Positions 27,501 through 36,953 of a stretch of 64,000 nt of DNA are shown here, piece by piece (within the stretch, counting starts at the first letter, position 1; every line of letters starts with the position of its first letter). The notes under the pieces are model-generated. The model ran no database searches. It had not been told where the DNA came from and was given only the letters and a program-made list of their open reading frames with translations. The translations under genes were made by a program, and so were the position numbers. The stretch is taken from the NCBI GenBank assembly GCA_937890825.1, contig CALADS010000079.1, forward strand, positions 1 through 64,000, written 5' to 3'. The stretch is from an uncultured Bacteroides sp. (lineage in GTDB: Bacteria; Bacteroidota; Bacteroidia; Bacteroidales; Bacteroidaceae).

Positions 27501-27728
27501 CTGGTCAATGCCAGCTATTTGCGCTTGAAGAATATTGAGATTGGATACAATATGGACTTCCCCTTCTTGAAAAAAATCAAAGTGAATAATTGCAGACTTT
27601 ATTTGAATGGCTATAATCTGCTGACTTTCACAGATTTCATGTGGGGAGATCCGGAATCTCGTCAGAGCGACCGCCCCAATTATCCTTTGACTCGTGTATT
27701 CAATATAGGTTTGAAAGTAGGATTTTGA
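24588..27728 (+). CDS. SusC-like TonB-dependent transporter 2
   Basis: A 1046-residue outer-membrane importer. The ATG at 24588 is used; the frame extends to a TTG 6 bp upstream. The signal sequence is at about 20-40 (LLSVALLLGLFMAVPVHGYG), followed by the carboxypeptidase-regulatory-like domain (VKVTGVVKDSNGETVIGANV), GEVQVVAYGVQKK, the plug (SGVSSVQYSGEPGADAADIYVRGIATF) and the barrel. It is the first gene of the main enzyme-bearing operon, followed 31 bp later by susD2. A 16-bp inverted repeat upstream is a candidate regulator site. Confidence 0.93.
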   Translation: MEMQGKNVEHAVPNFRRLLSVALLLGLFMAVPVHGYGEEPPVAEKVQQNSVKVTGVVKDSNGETVIGANVTVEGTTLGCITDLDGRFTLNAPIGSTLKISFIGYKDQFVKVKKGVSLDIVLEDDSQMLGEVQVVAYGVQKKVSVTGAISSMKGDDLLKTPAGSVNNILSGQVSGVSSVQYSGEPGADAADIYVRGIATFTGSSAPLIQVDGVERDMSQIDPNEVESITVLKDASATAVFGVRGANGVILITTKRGAEGKPKISFSTSLGVNVRTKELEFANSYQYADYYNMMLVNDGGQPAFNNEQLMAFRDHTNPLIYPDINWIDYCMNKAAIQSQHNVNISGGTDRMRYFVSAGFFSQNGMFKQFNAADDFNFDYKRYNYRANLDFDVSKTTTLSVNIGGRIDTKRTPESGEDQNQLFRKLYWAVPFASAGIVNGMYVKSNPKYLPFTGTDGLASYYGKGARMRTNNVLNIDLALNQKLDFITKGLSLRLKGAYNSAYSNVKKSSASVATYMPVLVDKGAISFEKSGSDSQLSYSDGDFGKARDWYMEAALNYNREFGDHNVTGLLLYNQSKRYYPGGVYSYIPSGYVGLVGRITYDWKTRYMAEFNVGYNGSENFAKGNRYGFFPAGSLGWVISEESFFKPLKKVVGYLKVRASVGLVGNDRNGSDRFIYLPGKYEYRGDGGYFFGQNVGNKKPGAYEASQSNPYSKWETSLKQNYGIDFNLLNDRLSVSADYFVEHRKDILTHPDYLPSILGMVLPSINVGEVENKGYELQLKWNDQVSDNFRYWTNFNLSYATNKITYKNEVKQNEPWMYETGRRIGARSMYKFWGFYDETADSRYREEFGQAIPDHGITLTPGDAVYVDLNKDGKLDGNDATRDMGYTDVPEYTAGLSAGFTWGKFDFSMQWTAAWNVDRMLSEFRRPLGDTNNKGLLLYQYENTWRSSADSFTAKFPRASSSHAKNNYAGSDLYLVNASYLRLKNIEIGYNMDFPFLKKIKVNNCRLYLNGYNLLTFTDFMWGDPESRQSDRPNYPLTRVFNIGLKVGF

Positions 27729-27759
27729 TTTCATTTACAGGTAATAAAAAACTAATAAT

Positions 27760-29670
27760 ATGAGAAAACTTACAAAATGGTTTTTAATGGCATGTTTGGG
27801 AGTGATGATAGGCTTCTCATCATGCGTGGACCCGATAAAGTTTGGTGATAGTTTTCTGGAAAAAGCACCGGATACAGGCGATATGAACCAAGATACAATC
27901 TTTAACAAGGCCGAATATGCCCGTGCATTTTTATGGAAAACATATAGCTATATGTATTATGGATTGGCCACAAATTGGAACGATGTGGATGGTAAGATGA
28001 ATACAGGTATGTTTGAGACGCTCTCAGACTGTTGGCACAGTCATAATGCTTGGGATGGAGTGAATCGACATTATTATTCAGGTGCTTACAATGCTAATGC
28101 TGAAGATAATACCTCGGAAACTCGTTTCGGATATTCCAAGGAAAACTGTTGGCAGGCTGTGCGGGCAGCTTGGATGTTCATTGAAAATGTAGGTCGCGTG
28201 CCTGATATGGAGGATAGTGAAAAAATACGTTTGGCTGCAGAAGCCAAGGTTATCATTGCTTCTCGTTATTTTGACTTGTTCCGTCATTTTGGAGGATTGC
28301 CATTGGTGGAACATACTTATGGAGTGGAAGCTGAATATCAGGTGCCGCGAGCAACTGCAGAAGCTACAGTTGATTTTATGGTGAAATTACTTGATGAGGC
28401 TGCTCCTGATCTGCCTTGGGATTTGGGTAGCGATGATATAAACTGGCAGGGACGTTTTACCAAAGCAGCAGCTATGGGCTTGAAATGCAAGATTCTGCTT
28501 TTCGCAGCAAGTCCGCTCTTTAATGATGGCGAGCCTTATTGCAAGGAGGCTCCTCAGGCAGCCATTGATAATCTTCACGCATGGTATGGTAGTTATAATG
28601 CAGATTGGTGGAATAAGTGTCTTCAGGCTTGTAAGGAGTTCTTTACAGAATTAGAGACACAGGGATATTATGAATTGGTTCAAGCCCAATCTGATGATAA
28701 TGCCGGTTATCGCACAGCATTTAATAAGGCTTATTTCATACGTGAAGATAATAAAGAACTGTTGATTTCCACTCGTATTATCGGAAAGTATAATTGGGAC
28801 TGGTGGTATTATTGGGGAGAGTGGGTAACTTTTGGCGGTTATACACCTACACTTGAGTTTATGGAAATGTTCCCTATGAGTGATGGAAAACCTTTTACGA
28901 GAAAGAGATTGCAAGATGGTGAACATCCATTTTTTGAACAGAATGATTATAATAAGCCGAATCGAGATCCTCGGTTGTATGAAACCATCTTGGTGAATGG
29001 AGCTCGATATGGTGACCATGCTGCAGAACTTTGGGTAGGAGGTCGTGACAATATTGATGGATCTCGTTTGGAAACTGGTGCTACAGCTACAGGTTTTAGT
29101 TGCTATAAGTTCTTTAAGGAAGGCAAAGGTAGTTTGGCAGGCAATTATTTGGAATGGCCTTATTTACGTTTGGCTGAGATGTATTTGATTTATGCGGAAG
29201 CATTGCTGCAAACCGGTGATTTGCCAAATGCTATCAAACAGGTAAATATCGTGCGTAAGCGTGTCGGTTTGGGAGATTTGGAAGTATGTAATCCTGATAA
29301 GAACCTTGCTTCGGATAAAACAGCCTTGCTTGAGGAAATTCTACGTGAACGTGCGTGTGAATTAGGATTGGAAGATGTGCGTTTCTTTGATATGATTCGT
29401 TATAAGCGGGCAGATTTGTTCCAAAAAGTGCTTCATGGATTGCGTATTTATCGTAACGATGGCGGTGGTGACAAGCCTTGGAGTGGTACTAGTGGTAATC
29501 ATGATAAATTCCCTAACAAGCCGGCTAACTTCCGTTATGAGATTTTCCAGTTGAACAATAGTGCTCGTTCATGGTGGACTAATTTTAGTCCGAAGTGGTA
29601 TTTGGCAGCTTTTCCGCCGTCAGAAGTAAATAAAGAATATGGATTGACTCAAAATCCTGGCTGGAATTAA
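27760..29670 (+). CDS. SusD-like surface glycan-binding lipoprotein 2
   Basis: A 636-residue SusD/RagB-family lipoprotein and partner of SusC2. The lipobox is GFSSC with C22, followed by VDP. TPR helices are visible (AKVIIASRYFDLFRHFGGLPLV; YLRLAEMYLIYAEALLQTGD), as is the family C-terminal motif (YGLTQNPGWN). It is longer than susD1 and susD3, with extra loops rich in aromatic residues (NYNWDWWYYWGEW-like segment near 340) that could form a glycan-binding surface. Confidence 0.92.
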   Translation: MRKLTKWFLMACLGVMIGFSSCVDPIKFGDSFLEKAPDTGDMNQDTIFNKAEYARAFLWKTYSYMYYGLATNWNDVDGKMNTGMFETLSDCWHSHNAWDGVNRHYYSGAYNANAEDNTSETRFGYSKENCWQAVRAAWMFIENVGRVPDMEDSEKIRLAAEAKVIIASRYFDLFRHFGGLPLVEHTYGVEAEYQVPRATAEATVDFMVKLLDEAAPDLPWDLGSDDINWQGRFTKAAAMGLKCKILLFAASPLFNDGEPYCKEAPQAAIDNLHAWYGSYNADWWNKCLQACKEFFTELETQGYYELVQAQSDDNAGYRTAFNKAYFIREDNKELLISTRIIGKYNWDWWYYWGEWVTFGGYTPTLEFMEMFPMSDGKPFTRKRLQDGEHPFFEQNDYNKPNRDPRLYETILVNGARYGDHAAELWVGGRDNIDGSRLETGATATGFSCYKFFKEGKGSLAGNYLEWPYLRLAEMYLIYAEALLQTGDLPNAIKQVNIVRKRVGLGDLEVCNPDKNLASDKTALLEEILRERACELGLEDVRFFDMIRYKRADLFQKVLHGLRIYRNDGGGDKPWSGTSGNHDKFPNKPANFRYEIFQLNNSARSWWTNFSPKWYLAAFPPSEVNKEYGLTQNPGWN

Positions 29671-29711
29671 ATGACAGGAATGATAATTCAACGAATAAAT
29701 ATAGAAAAGAT

Positions 29712-32700
29712 ATGAGAAAATATAAGATAACGGTTTTGTCGATGCTGGCTTGCATGGCAATGAATGCTTTTGCCCAGAACCTGAATGTAAAAGGCAAAGT
29801 GCTAGACCAAAAGGGCAATCCGCTGGAAGGAGCTTTGGTATTTGTGGTAGACAATCCACAAGTGCAGGTAGCTACTGATAGAAATGGTATGTTTGAGATT
29901 GCTGCTACAGGTGGAAATGACATCAAAGTGATGACCTGGAACGATGCAGTTAAAGTGGTACCGATAGACAGGCAGAAGTCTATGACAGTTGTCATGGATT
30001 TTGCATCAGAGAATGTAGATTATGGTTTTGGATTGAAACAGAATCGTATGGAGTCTACGGGAGCAGTATCAACGGTATATGCAGAAGATATAGATACACG
30101 CTCTGCCATGAGTATAGGAAATTCCTTGTTTGGCAATGTTGCAGGTTTGACTACTTTGCAAACGACTGGAAATATTCAAGATCAGAAACCTTCCATGTTT
30201 ATCCGTGGCTTGCATACATTGAATGGAAATAATGGGGTTTTACTGGTGATTGACGGATTGGAACGAGACAATAACTGGAATGCCTTGAACTATATTACTC
30301 CAGAAGAAGTGGAATCGGTTTCCGTATTGCGTGATGCAGCAGCTGTAGCTTTATATGGATATAGAGGTGTGAATGGTGTGATTAATGTAGTGACTAAGCG
30401 AGGTAAATATCGCACTCGTGAGATTAATTTCAGTTATGACCATTCTTTTAACACCCAGACTCGCCTGCCGGAAATGGCTGATGCCTATACCTACGCAGCA
30501 GCTATGAATGAGGCGTTGGCCAATGACGGACGGACAGCTCGTTATTCTAAGGATGAATTGAATGCGTTCAGAAGTGGTCAGTATCCTTATCTTTATCCAA
30601 ATGTAAATTGGGCGGATGAAGTGTTTCGTGATCGTGGAGCTTCCGACATAGCTACGGTAACTTTCCGAGGTGGTTCTACAAAGATGCGCTATTTCACTTT
30701 AATGAACTTGCAGAATGACAAAGGCTTCATCAAGAATGCCAATGCCAATGAAGGGTATTCTACACAGAATAAATATTCCAAGGCTAATTTCCGTTCTAAT
30801 TTGGATATTGACTTGACTTCTACTACTCGTATGCAAGCTAATCTTATGGGGGTATTGAATGAATTCAGTCGTCCATCGTCTAACGGAGATAATCTCATAG
30901 GTAAAGTGTTTACTGTGCCTTCTGCTGCTATTCCCATTCGTAATGAAAATGGACTATGGGGTGGAAATTCCACTTGGAGTGGCGATATGAATCCGGTTTA
31001 TTTGTCACAAGGACATGGATACACCAAAGGTCATACTCGTGCCATGTATGCCGATATGGCACTACAGCAAGATCTTTCTTCCATAACTAAGGGATTGGGA
31101 GCTGCTGTTCGTATAGGCTATGATAATATTGCTTCTTATTGGGAAGATTACAGAAGGTCGGAAAAGTATGGTATGCAGTCTGTTACTCAGTGGGATAATG
31201 GAGTACCTGTGGAATTTTCTGATTTTTCAGGAGGTACGGTAGGAGCTGTTTCTGGTGATAATGCAAAACTGGATTGGCAACATCGCTCTTTTAACTTTCA
31301 GGCAAATATAGATTGGCAGCGAAACTTTGGTAAGCACGATATCTATTCAATGATGTTGTATACTTATAAATATGACAATAAGAATGGTATAAACAATACG
31401 TTGTATACGCAGAGTGCTTCCTGGTATACACATTATGGTTATAACAATCGTTATTTTGTAGATTTTACGTTGACTAGCTCAGCTTCCAACCGATTGGATC
31501 CTGATAGTCGTTGGGGGCTGGCTCCGACCGTTGGTGCTGCTTGGGTTATTTCCAATGAGGATTTCATGAGAAATCTGCGTTTTATAGACTTTATGAAACT
31601 CCGCGCTTCGTTCGGAATTATCCATACTGATAATTTCCCATCTTGGGGTTATTGGAATTCAACGGTAGTTGGTGGCGGCGGCTATCCGGTGCAAGATAAT
31701 TTTGGCGGTGACGGTGGTTGGCAAGAAGGTAATCTGGCTTCTGTGAATGGAACTACCGAAAAAGCCTATAAATACAACGTGGGCTTGGATGTTTCAATGT
31801 TGAAAGGACTGACTTTAAATGTTGATGCCTTTTATGAAAGACGTTCGGATATTTGGGTGAGTGCTGCTGGGCAGAATTCCGCCGTGTTAGGAGTAGGAAG
31901 TCCTTATGTCAATGCAGGTATTGTAGATAGTTATGGTGTAGAGTTGGCTTTGGATTATACCAAACAGATTGGCGATTTCAAAATGAGCTTGGGTGGTAAT
32001 TTCTCGTTTAATCGCAATGAGATTAAAGAGATGCTTGAAGAACCGCAAGCCTACGACTACTTGTATCAGACCGGTCATTCCGTAGGACAGATTTTCGGTC
32101 TGCAGGCTACAGGCTTTTTTGTTGATGAGGCTGATATTGCGAATAGCTATCCTCAACAGTTTGGTCCTGTAAAGCCGGGCGATATTAAATACAAAGATAT
32201 CAACGGAGATAAGGTTATCAATGGAAATGATGTAGTTCCCATGGGATATAATTCCAGTTGTCCGGAGATTTATTATGGGTTCAATGTAGGGCTGGAATGG
32301 AAAGGATTAGGTTTCAATGCATATTTCCAGGGAGTAGGTAATTATACAGCTTATCTGAATTCCTACCTTTATCGCCCCTTGGTAGATAATACTTCTATTT
32401 CTCAGCATTTGGTCAATAATCATTGGACTCCTGCGACTCCGAACGCACGTTTTCCACGTTTGAGTACAGAACAGGTAGATAACAATACTCAATATACCAG
32501 TTCTGTATGGTTGGCAGACCGTTCTTTCTTGAAATTACGTAATTGTGAAGTCTATTATAAATTGCCTTCCAGTTGGTTGAGCAAAATCAAGATGAAGCAA
32601 GCTAAACTCTATGTGCGTGGAGTGGATTTGTTTAGTCTGGACAGTATTGATTTGACTGATCCGGAAGCTATGGGCAATAATGTTTGGCCGGCTACTCGCT

Positions 32701-32732
32701 CTGTCCATATTGGCTTGTCTGTCGGAATTTGA
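29712..32732 (+). CDS. SusC-like TonB-dependent transporter 3
   Basis: A 1006-residue outer-membrane importer. The signal peptide is MRKYKITVLSMLACMAMNAFAQ. The carboxypeptidase-regulatory-like domain is at about 24-95 and the plug at about 115-230 (SMFIRGLHTLNGNNGVLLVIDG), followed by the barrel. Where the other SusC proteins in the window have D/GEV-VV-YG before the plug, this one reads ENVDYGFGLKQNR, so the usual TonB-box-like motif is strongly altered. It follows susD2 by 41 bp and pairs with susD3, giving two tandem susC/susD pairs in one operon. Confidence 0.92.
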   Translation: MRKYKITVLSMLACMAMNAFAQNLNVKGKVLDQKGNPLEGALVFVVDNPQVQVATDRNGMFEIAATGGNDIKVMTWNDAVKVVPIDRQKSMTVVMDFASENVDYGFGLKQNRMESTGAVSTVYAEDIDTRSAMSIGNSLFGNVAGLTTLQTTGNIQDQKPSMFIRGLHTLNGNNGVLLVIDGLERDNNWNALNYITPEEVESVSVLRDAAAVALYGYRGVNGVINVVTKRGKYRTREINFSYDHSFNTQTRLPEMADAYTYAAAMNEALANDGRTARYSKDELNAFRSGQYPYLYPNVNWADEVFRDRGASDIATVTFRGGSTKMRYFTLMNLQNDKGFIKNANANEGYSTQNKYSKANFRSNLDIDLTSTTRMQANLMGVLNEFSRPSSNGDNLIGKVFTVPSAAIPIRNENGLWGGNSTWSGDMNPVYLSQGHGYTKGHTRAMYADMALQQDLSSITKGLGAAVRIGYDNIASYWEDYRRSEKYGMQSVTQWDNGVPVEFSDFSGGTVGAVSGDNAKLDWQHRSFNFQANIDWQRNFGKHDIYSMMLYTYKYDNKNGINNTLYTQSASWYTHYGYNNRYFVDFTLTSSASNRLDPDSRWGLAPTVGAAWVISNEDFMRNLRFIDFMKLRASFGIIHTDNFPSWGYWNSTVVGGGGYPVQDNFGGDGGWQEGNLASVNGTTEKAYKYNVGLDVSMLKGLTLNVDAFYERRSDIWVSAAGQNSAVLGVGSPYVNAGIVDSYGVELALDYTKQIGDFKMSLGGNFSFNRNEIKEMLEEPQAYDYLYQTGHSVGQIFGLQATGFFVDEADIANSYPQQFGPVKPGDIKYKDINGDKVINGNDVVPMGYNSSCPEIYYGFNVGLEWKGLGFNAYFQGVGNYTAYLNSYLYRPLVDNTSISQHLVNNHWTPATPNARFPRLSTEQVDNNTQYTSSVWLADRSFLKLRNCEVYYKLPSSWLSKIKMKQAKLYVRGVDLFSLDSIDLTDPEAMGNNVWPATRSVHIGLSVGI

Positions 32733-32771
32733 TGAACACCTTATTTACTTGTATTTAAAAAACTGTAGAAT

Positions 32772-34436
32772 ATGAACTATAAGAAAATATGCATGGCTTT
32801 GCTTTGTATGGCTGCTCTTACAGGTTGCAGCGATAAAATGGATTACCATGAATTTACCAATTATGATAAGAATTATGTTTTCAGCAATTTTGGTCGTACT
32901 GCCGGTTTTGTGAATAATATTTATTCTTATCTCGATTATGATTTGCCTGGTATGAATTCGCTGGCATCAGCTTGCGATGAAGCAGAGATGGCTGTGAGCT
33001 GGTCTTCTGTATTGGATTATACTAACGGAAGTTGGTCAGCACTTAATTCGAAATCCCTGTGGGGGGTATATTCCGGTATTCGTGCCGCTAATTATTTTTT
33101 GAAAGAAACAAAGAACTTGACATTCTCAGATTTGAACGCAACAGAAGATTATGCAGCTCAGATGAAGCGTTTTAATCGTTATAAGTACGAGGTGCGCCTT
33201 TTGCGTGCATACTATTATTTCACGTTGGTACGTGCCTATGGGGATGTGCCTTTCACAACCGAAGTACTGACAGAGGCAGAAGCTAATTCCATTGGTCGTA
33301 CTGCATCCAATGAAATATTTGATTTTATTGTCAAGGAGTGCGATGCTGTGGCTTCTGAACTTCCCATTTCTTATAATGGGTTAGATGCAGATGCTGCTGG
33401 TGGTTCCAATCCGGAGACCGGTCGTGTAACCCGTGGAACAGCATTGGCTTTAAAAGCTCGTGCAACCTTGTATCGTGCCAGCAAACTGTTCAATGAGTCT
33501 GGTGATAAGGAATTGTGGAGAAAAGCTGCTTTAGCAAATTGGGATGTGATTCAGTATTGCAATGAAAATGGTATCGTTTTGGGTAAGTATACTGATTTAT
33601 GGGGTACCAATAACTATAAGGCTTCGGAAGTAATTTTCGCTCGTCGGGTAGGTGATACCGCTTCACCTGAGTATGACAATTTCCCCATCGGTATAGAAAA
33701 TGCCAATTCGGGTAATTGCCCCACACAGACATTGGTAGATGCTTATGAAATGCAAGACGGCAGTGAACCTAGTGAATCCAATCCATATGTTGGCCGTGAC
33801 CCGCGTTTTAAGATGACAATAGCTTGTAACGGAGATAAATGGCCAAACACCAATCCTGATCCGTTGGAAACATATGTAGGTGGTAAGAATGGTGCTCCTA
33901 TACCATATGCCACTCCTACCGGATATTATTTGAAGAAGTATTTGGATGGAAGTATTGACATTAGTGCTGGAAATAGTACAGGTGGAAAACGACACAGTTG
34001 GATTACGTTCCGTTTGGGAGAATTCTTATTGAATTATGCAGAGGCAACTTTTAGATGTTTGGACGCTGTAGATGATATAGATGATGAATTACAAATGTCT
34101 GCTCGTGAAGCTGTTAATAAAGTTCGTGCACGTACAGGAGTGAATATGCCAGCTTTCCCTGCAGAGATGACCAAGGAAGAGTTCTGGAAACGCTATAAGC
34201 GTGAACGTATGGTAGAATTGGCTTTTGAAGGTCATCGTTTTTGGGATGTACGTCGTTGGAAAGAAGGCGGATTTACCAGCATTACAAGAATGCAGATTAA
34301 TAAAATAGCGGAAGGTCACTATTCTTATCAAAAGGTAGAAAAGAAATTGGTGTGGGATGATAAAATGTATTTCTTCCCAATACCGGATTCTGAAATTCGA
34401 AAAAATGGTAATTTGTCACAAAATCCAGGCTGGTAA
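32772..34436 (+). CDS. SusD-like surface glycan-binding lipoprotein 3
   Basis: A 554-residue SusD/RagB-family lipoprotein and partner of SusC3. The lipobox is ALTGC with C19. TPR helices (YEVRLLRAYYYFTLVRAYGDVPF; RLGEFLLNYAEATFRCLD) and the terminal FFPIPDSEIRKNGNLSQNPGW are typical. It is 39 bp after susC3 and 39 bp before the next lipoprotein gene, within one operon. The binding target is unknown, probably the same glycan family as the downstream GH16 enzymes. Confidence 0.92.
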   Translation: MNYKKICMALLCMAALTGCSDKMDYHEFTNYDKNYVFSNFGRTAGFVNNIYSYLDYDLPGMNSLASACDEAEMAVSWSSVLDYTNGSWSALNSKSLWGVYSGIRAANYFLKETKNLTFSDLNATEDYAAQMKRFNRYKYEVRLLRAYYYFTLVRAYGDVPFTTEVLTEAEANSIGRTASNEIFDFIVKECDAVASELPISYNGLDADAAGGSNPETGRVTRGTALALKARATLYRASKLFNESGDKELWRKAALANWDVIQYCNENGIVLGKYTDLWGTNNYKASEVIFARRVGDTASPEYDNFPIGIENANSGNCPTQTLVDAYEMQDGSEPSESNPYVGRDPRFKMTIACNGDKWPNTNPDPLETYVGGKNGAPIPYATPTGYYLKKYLDGSIDISAGNSTGGKRHSWITFRLGEFLLNYAEATFRCLDAVDDIDDELQMSAREAVNKVRARTGVNMPAFPAEMTKEEFWKRYKRERMVELAFEGHRFWDVRRWKEGGFTSITRMQINKIAEGHYSYQKVEKKLVWDDKMYFFPIPDSEIRKNGNLSQNPGW

Positions 34437-34475
34437 ACATAGTAACAAATGTATTGATTTAAGAATGTAATAATT

Positions 34476-35369
34476 ATGAATTTTAATTTGAAATATGTAT
34501 TTGCTACAGCTTGTCTTTCTTTAGGTTTGACAGCTTGTGATGATCAATTGAGTGTGTTTGAAGAGAGTGGTTTCATCGATTCTCCAGCAATGTTTGATGT
34601 CTCTACAGTTCAGTCGGAAGAACTGCCGGGAGCCATCAAATTAACTTGGACAGAACCGGCTTCGGATTTCGCTTATATGCAAATAACTTATCATGACCCA
34701 TTGCTGAAAGAAAAAGTCTGTAAGATTGTATCTAAAGGCACTACTCAGTTGATGATAGAAAATACGCGTGCACGTTTTGGTGATTATACATTCAACTTTC
34801 AGACTTTTAATGCTCGTCATGAAGGGGGTAGTGTAGCAGAAGTAAAAGCCAAATCAGGACCTGCACCTACAACTTTGAGCGAAAAGAAGCGAGTGAAAAT
34901 TGAACTGACGAAAGAACAATTGAGTACGGATAATCAAGAACCGACAGAAGGTCCGATAGCAAATTTATTGGATGGAAATATCGAAACTTTTTTTCATAGC
35001 CGTTGGTCTAGTCCACAGAAACCTCTTCCTCAGTATATTCAAGTGAATTTAAAGGAAGAACATGAGGATTTCGCTATCAGATATGTTACTCGTAAGGTTG
35101 GTAATAAAGATGGTTTCCCTACTGCGGCCCAATTGCAAATCAGTAACGATGGAGTAGCTTGGGAAACAGTAGCATCTTTGAGTGGGCTTCCAGCTGCCAG
35201 TGCTACAGAATATACTTCTACTTTTGTTAGACCAGGGAAGACATTTAAATATTTCCGCATGTTGGTGACAGCCGTTTCCGAGAACAGGAATTATTTCCAT
35301 ATGTCAGAGTTTTCTCTTTATGATGTAGATGTAGAAGTTTACGATCCGGAAACTATACCTTTGGATTAA
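34476..35369 (+). CDS. Surface lipoprotein with discoidin-like domain (SGBP candidate)
   Basis: A 297-residue lipoprotein with lipobox GLTAC (C21) followed by DD, consistent with surface display. The N-terminal half (about 40-130: PGAIKLTWTEPASDFAYMQITYHDP) looks like a fibronectin/Ig-type domain of the DUF4959 kind. The C-terminal half (about 150-290: NLLDGNIETFFHSRWSS, PQYIQVNLKE, YFRMLVTAVSENRNYFHMSEFSLYD) is a F5/8 type C (discoidin, CBM32-like) fold. Position directly after a susC/susD pair and before GH16 genes is that of a surface glycan-binding protein. No catalytic role is expected. Confidence 0.8.
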   Translation: MNFNLKYVFATACLSLGLTACDDQLSVFEESGFIDSPAMFDVSTVQSEELPGAIKLTWTEPASDFAYMQITYHDPLLKEKVCKIVSKGTTQLMIENTRARFGDYTFNFQTFNARHEGGSVAEVKAKSGPAPTTLSEKKRVKIELTKEQLSTDNQEPTEGPIANLLDGNIETFFHSRWSSPQKPLPQYIQVNLKEEHEDFAIRYVTRKVGNKDGFPTAAQLQISNDGVAWETVASLSGLPAASATEYTSTFVRPGKTFKYFRMLVTAVSENRNYFHMSEFSLYDVDVEVYDPETIPLD

Positions 35370-35386
35370 CTTAAAACAATAGTATT

Positions 35387-36862
35387 ATGAAAATAAATAT
35401 GAAACAGATGGCTGTGTTAGGCGCTTTGGCTATGTCAGTCAGTTTTTTCAGTTGTAATAAAGAATATGTTAACTTGGAGTACAGTGGCAATATAGATTTT
35501 AATCAACTGGTCTTTAAGCAGGCACGTAATGCGTGGGATGGTGCGGAGTGCAATACCACGTATGAATTTAAGTATGAGGAAGGAAAGACAACAGAAAATG
35601 TGAGATGCGATTTGAATCTGGCACTTTATCAAGATCGAATTGCTGCACAAGATGCTGTGGTGGATCTGATGATTAATAAGGATTCTTTGAATACAGCTAT
35701 TGTCCGTGCTGATGAGGGTGGGGCATATGCAAAATATGCTGGAGCTGAACTCTTGCCTGAGTCATTTTATAACCTGGACGATAATCAGTTGACACTGTTG
35801 GCCAATACGAATCTTTCAGAAAGCGTAACATTGACGTTATATGTTCCGAAATTGATAGATTATATTCAGAATAGTGCGAAGGTAGACAAAACTTACGTGT
35901 TACCGCTCACCATTGCCAATCCGTCCGCTTATTGTATTAATGAAAAATCACATACCTGGATGTGCTTTGTGAAAATAACTTATGTGAAAGTGGAGGAAGA
36001 TTCTGCTATGCAGCCAGATGGAGTGGGTGTGCCTGATGACCATACATTAGAAGGTGGATATACTTTACTGTGGCATGATGAATTCAATGGTACAGGAGCT
36101 TTAAACGAAGAAATGTGGCGTTTTGAAGAAGGCTTCCAACGCAATGAAGAAGATCAATGGTATAGCAAAAATAACGTGGAACAAAAAGGAAATGCCATGG
36201 TCATAACAGCAAAGCGTCAGCGCGTGAAGAACCCAAACTATGATCCTAATGCTACTGGAGGTAACTCTTGGAAAAAAACACGTGAATATGCAGAATACAC
36301 TTCTGGTTGTGTGGTTGCAAAGAATGATTTTGCCTTTAAATATGGCAGAGTTGAAGTCCGTGCAAAAATACCCATTGAACAAGGTGGATGGCCGGCTATA
36401 TGGTCTACCGGTAATTGGTATGAATGGCCTTTGGGTGGTGAAATTGATATATTGGAGTTCTATAAAAATAAAATCCATGCCAACTTGTGTTGGGGGGGAA
36501 ACTCTCGTTGGAATGGCAAATGGAATTCTAAAAATTACGACATTAAGAGTTTTACAGGCAAGGATGCAAAATGGGCTGATAAATATCATATATGGCGTAT
36601 GGATTGGGATAAAGACTTTATCCGTATTTACTTGGATGATGAATTATTAAATGAAACTGATTTGAGTAAGACGTATAACAATGGAGATCATGGTGCTGGT
36701 GACGGTGGCCATATTAATCCTTTTTCTAATGATCTGGATGGTTTTGGACAATGTATGATGTTGAATTTGGCAATTGGTGGAATTAATGGCAGACCTATTC
36801 AGGCCTCGTTTCCGCTCGAATATTGTGTAGACTATATTCGAGTTTATCAGAAAGATAAATAA
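35387..36862 (+). CDS. Surface GH16 endo-glycanase lipoprotein
   Basis: A 491-residue lipoprotein with lipobox FFSC (C23). Residues about 30-200 form a DUF1735-like beta-sandwich (NLEYSGNIDFNQLVFKQ, VLPLTIANPSAYCINEK), a module usually seen in surface binding proteins. The GH16 domain covers about 222-490 with the catalytic signature GEIDILEF (E352 nucleophile, D354, E357 acid/base). The best-fitting role is endo-cleavage of the beta-1,3-galactan backbone of arabinogalactan at the cell surface, inferred from the neighbouring enzymes. Other GH16 activities (laminarinase, porphyranase) cannot be excluded by eye. Confidence 0.88.
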   Translation: MKINMKQMAVLGALAMSVSFFSCNKEYVNLEYSGNIDFNQLVFKQARNAWDGAECNTTYEFKYEEGKTTENVRCDLNLALYQDRIAAQDAVVDLMINKDSLNTAIVRADEGGAYAKYAGAELLPESFYNLDDNQLTLLANTNLSESVTLTLYVPKLIDYIQNSAKVDKTYVLPLTIANPSAYCINEKSHTWMCFVKITYVKVEEDSAMQPDGVGVPDDHTLEGGYTLLWHDEFNGTGALNEEMWRFEEGFQRNEEDQWYSKNNVEQKGNAMVITAKRQRVKNPNYDPNATGGNSWKKTREYAEYTSGCVVAKNDFAFKYGRVEVRAKIPIEQGGWPAIWSTGNWYEWPLGGEIDILEFYKNKIHANLCWGGNSRWNGKWNSKNYDIKSFTGKDAKWADKYHIWRMDWDKDFIRIYLDDELLNETDLSKTYNNGDHGAGDGGHINPFSNDLDGFGQCMMLNLAIGGINGRPIQASFPLEYCVDYIRVYQKDK

Positions 36863-36873
36863 ATTGATAAGAT

Positions 36874-36930
36874 AAATAGGTTTCATGCATATTCATTAGA
36901 TTTTTTGGAGTGTTATCATGAAACCTATTT
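36874..36930. terminator. Long-loop inverted repeat between the GH16 genes
   Basis: AAATAGGTTTCATG (36874-36887) and its perfect complement (36917-36930) have a 29-nt loop and are followed by a T-rich stretch. It may attenuate transcription between the two GH16 genes or bind a regulator. Confidence 0.45.
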
Positions 36931-36953
36931 TTATATACTAAATCTTTTTGGCA

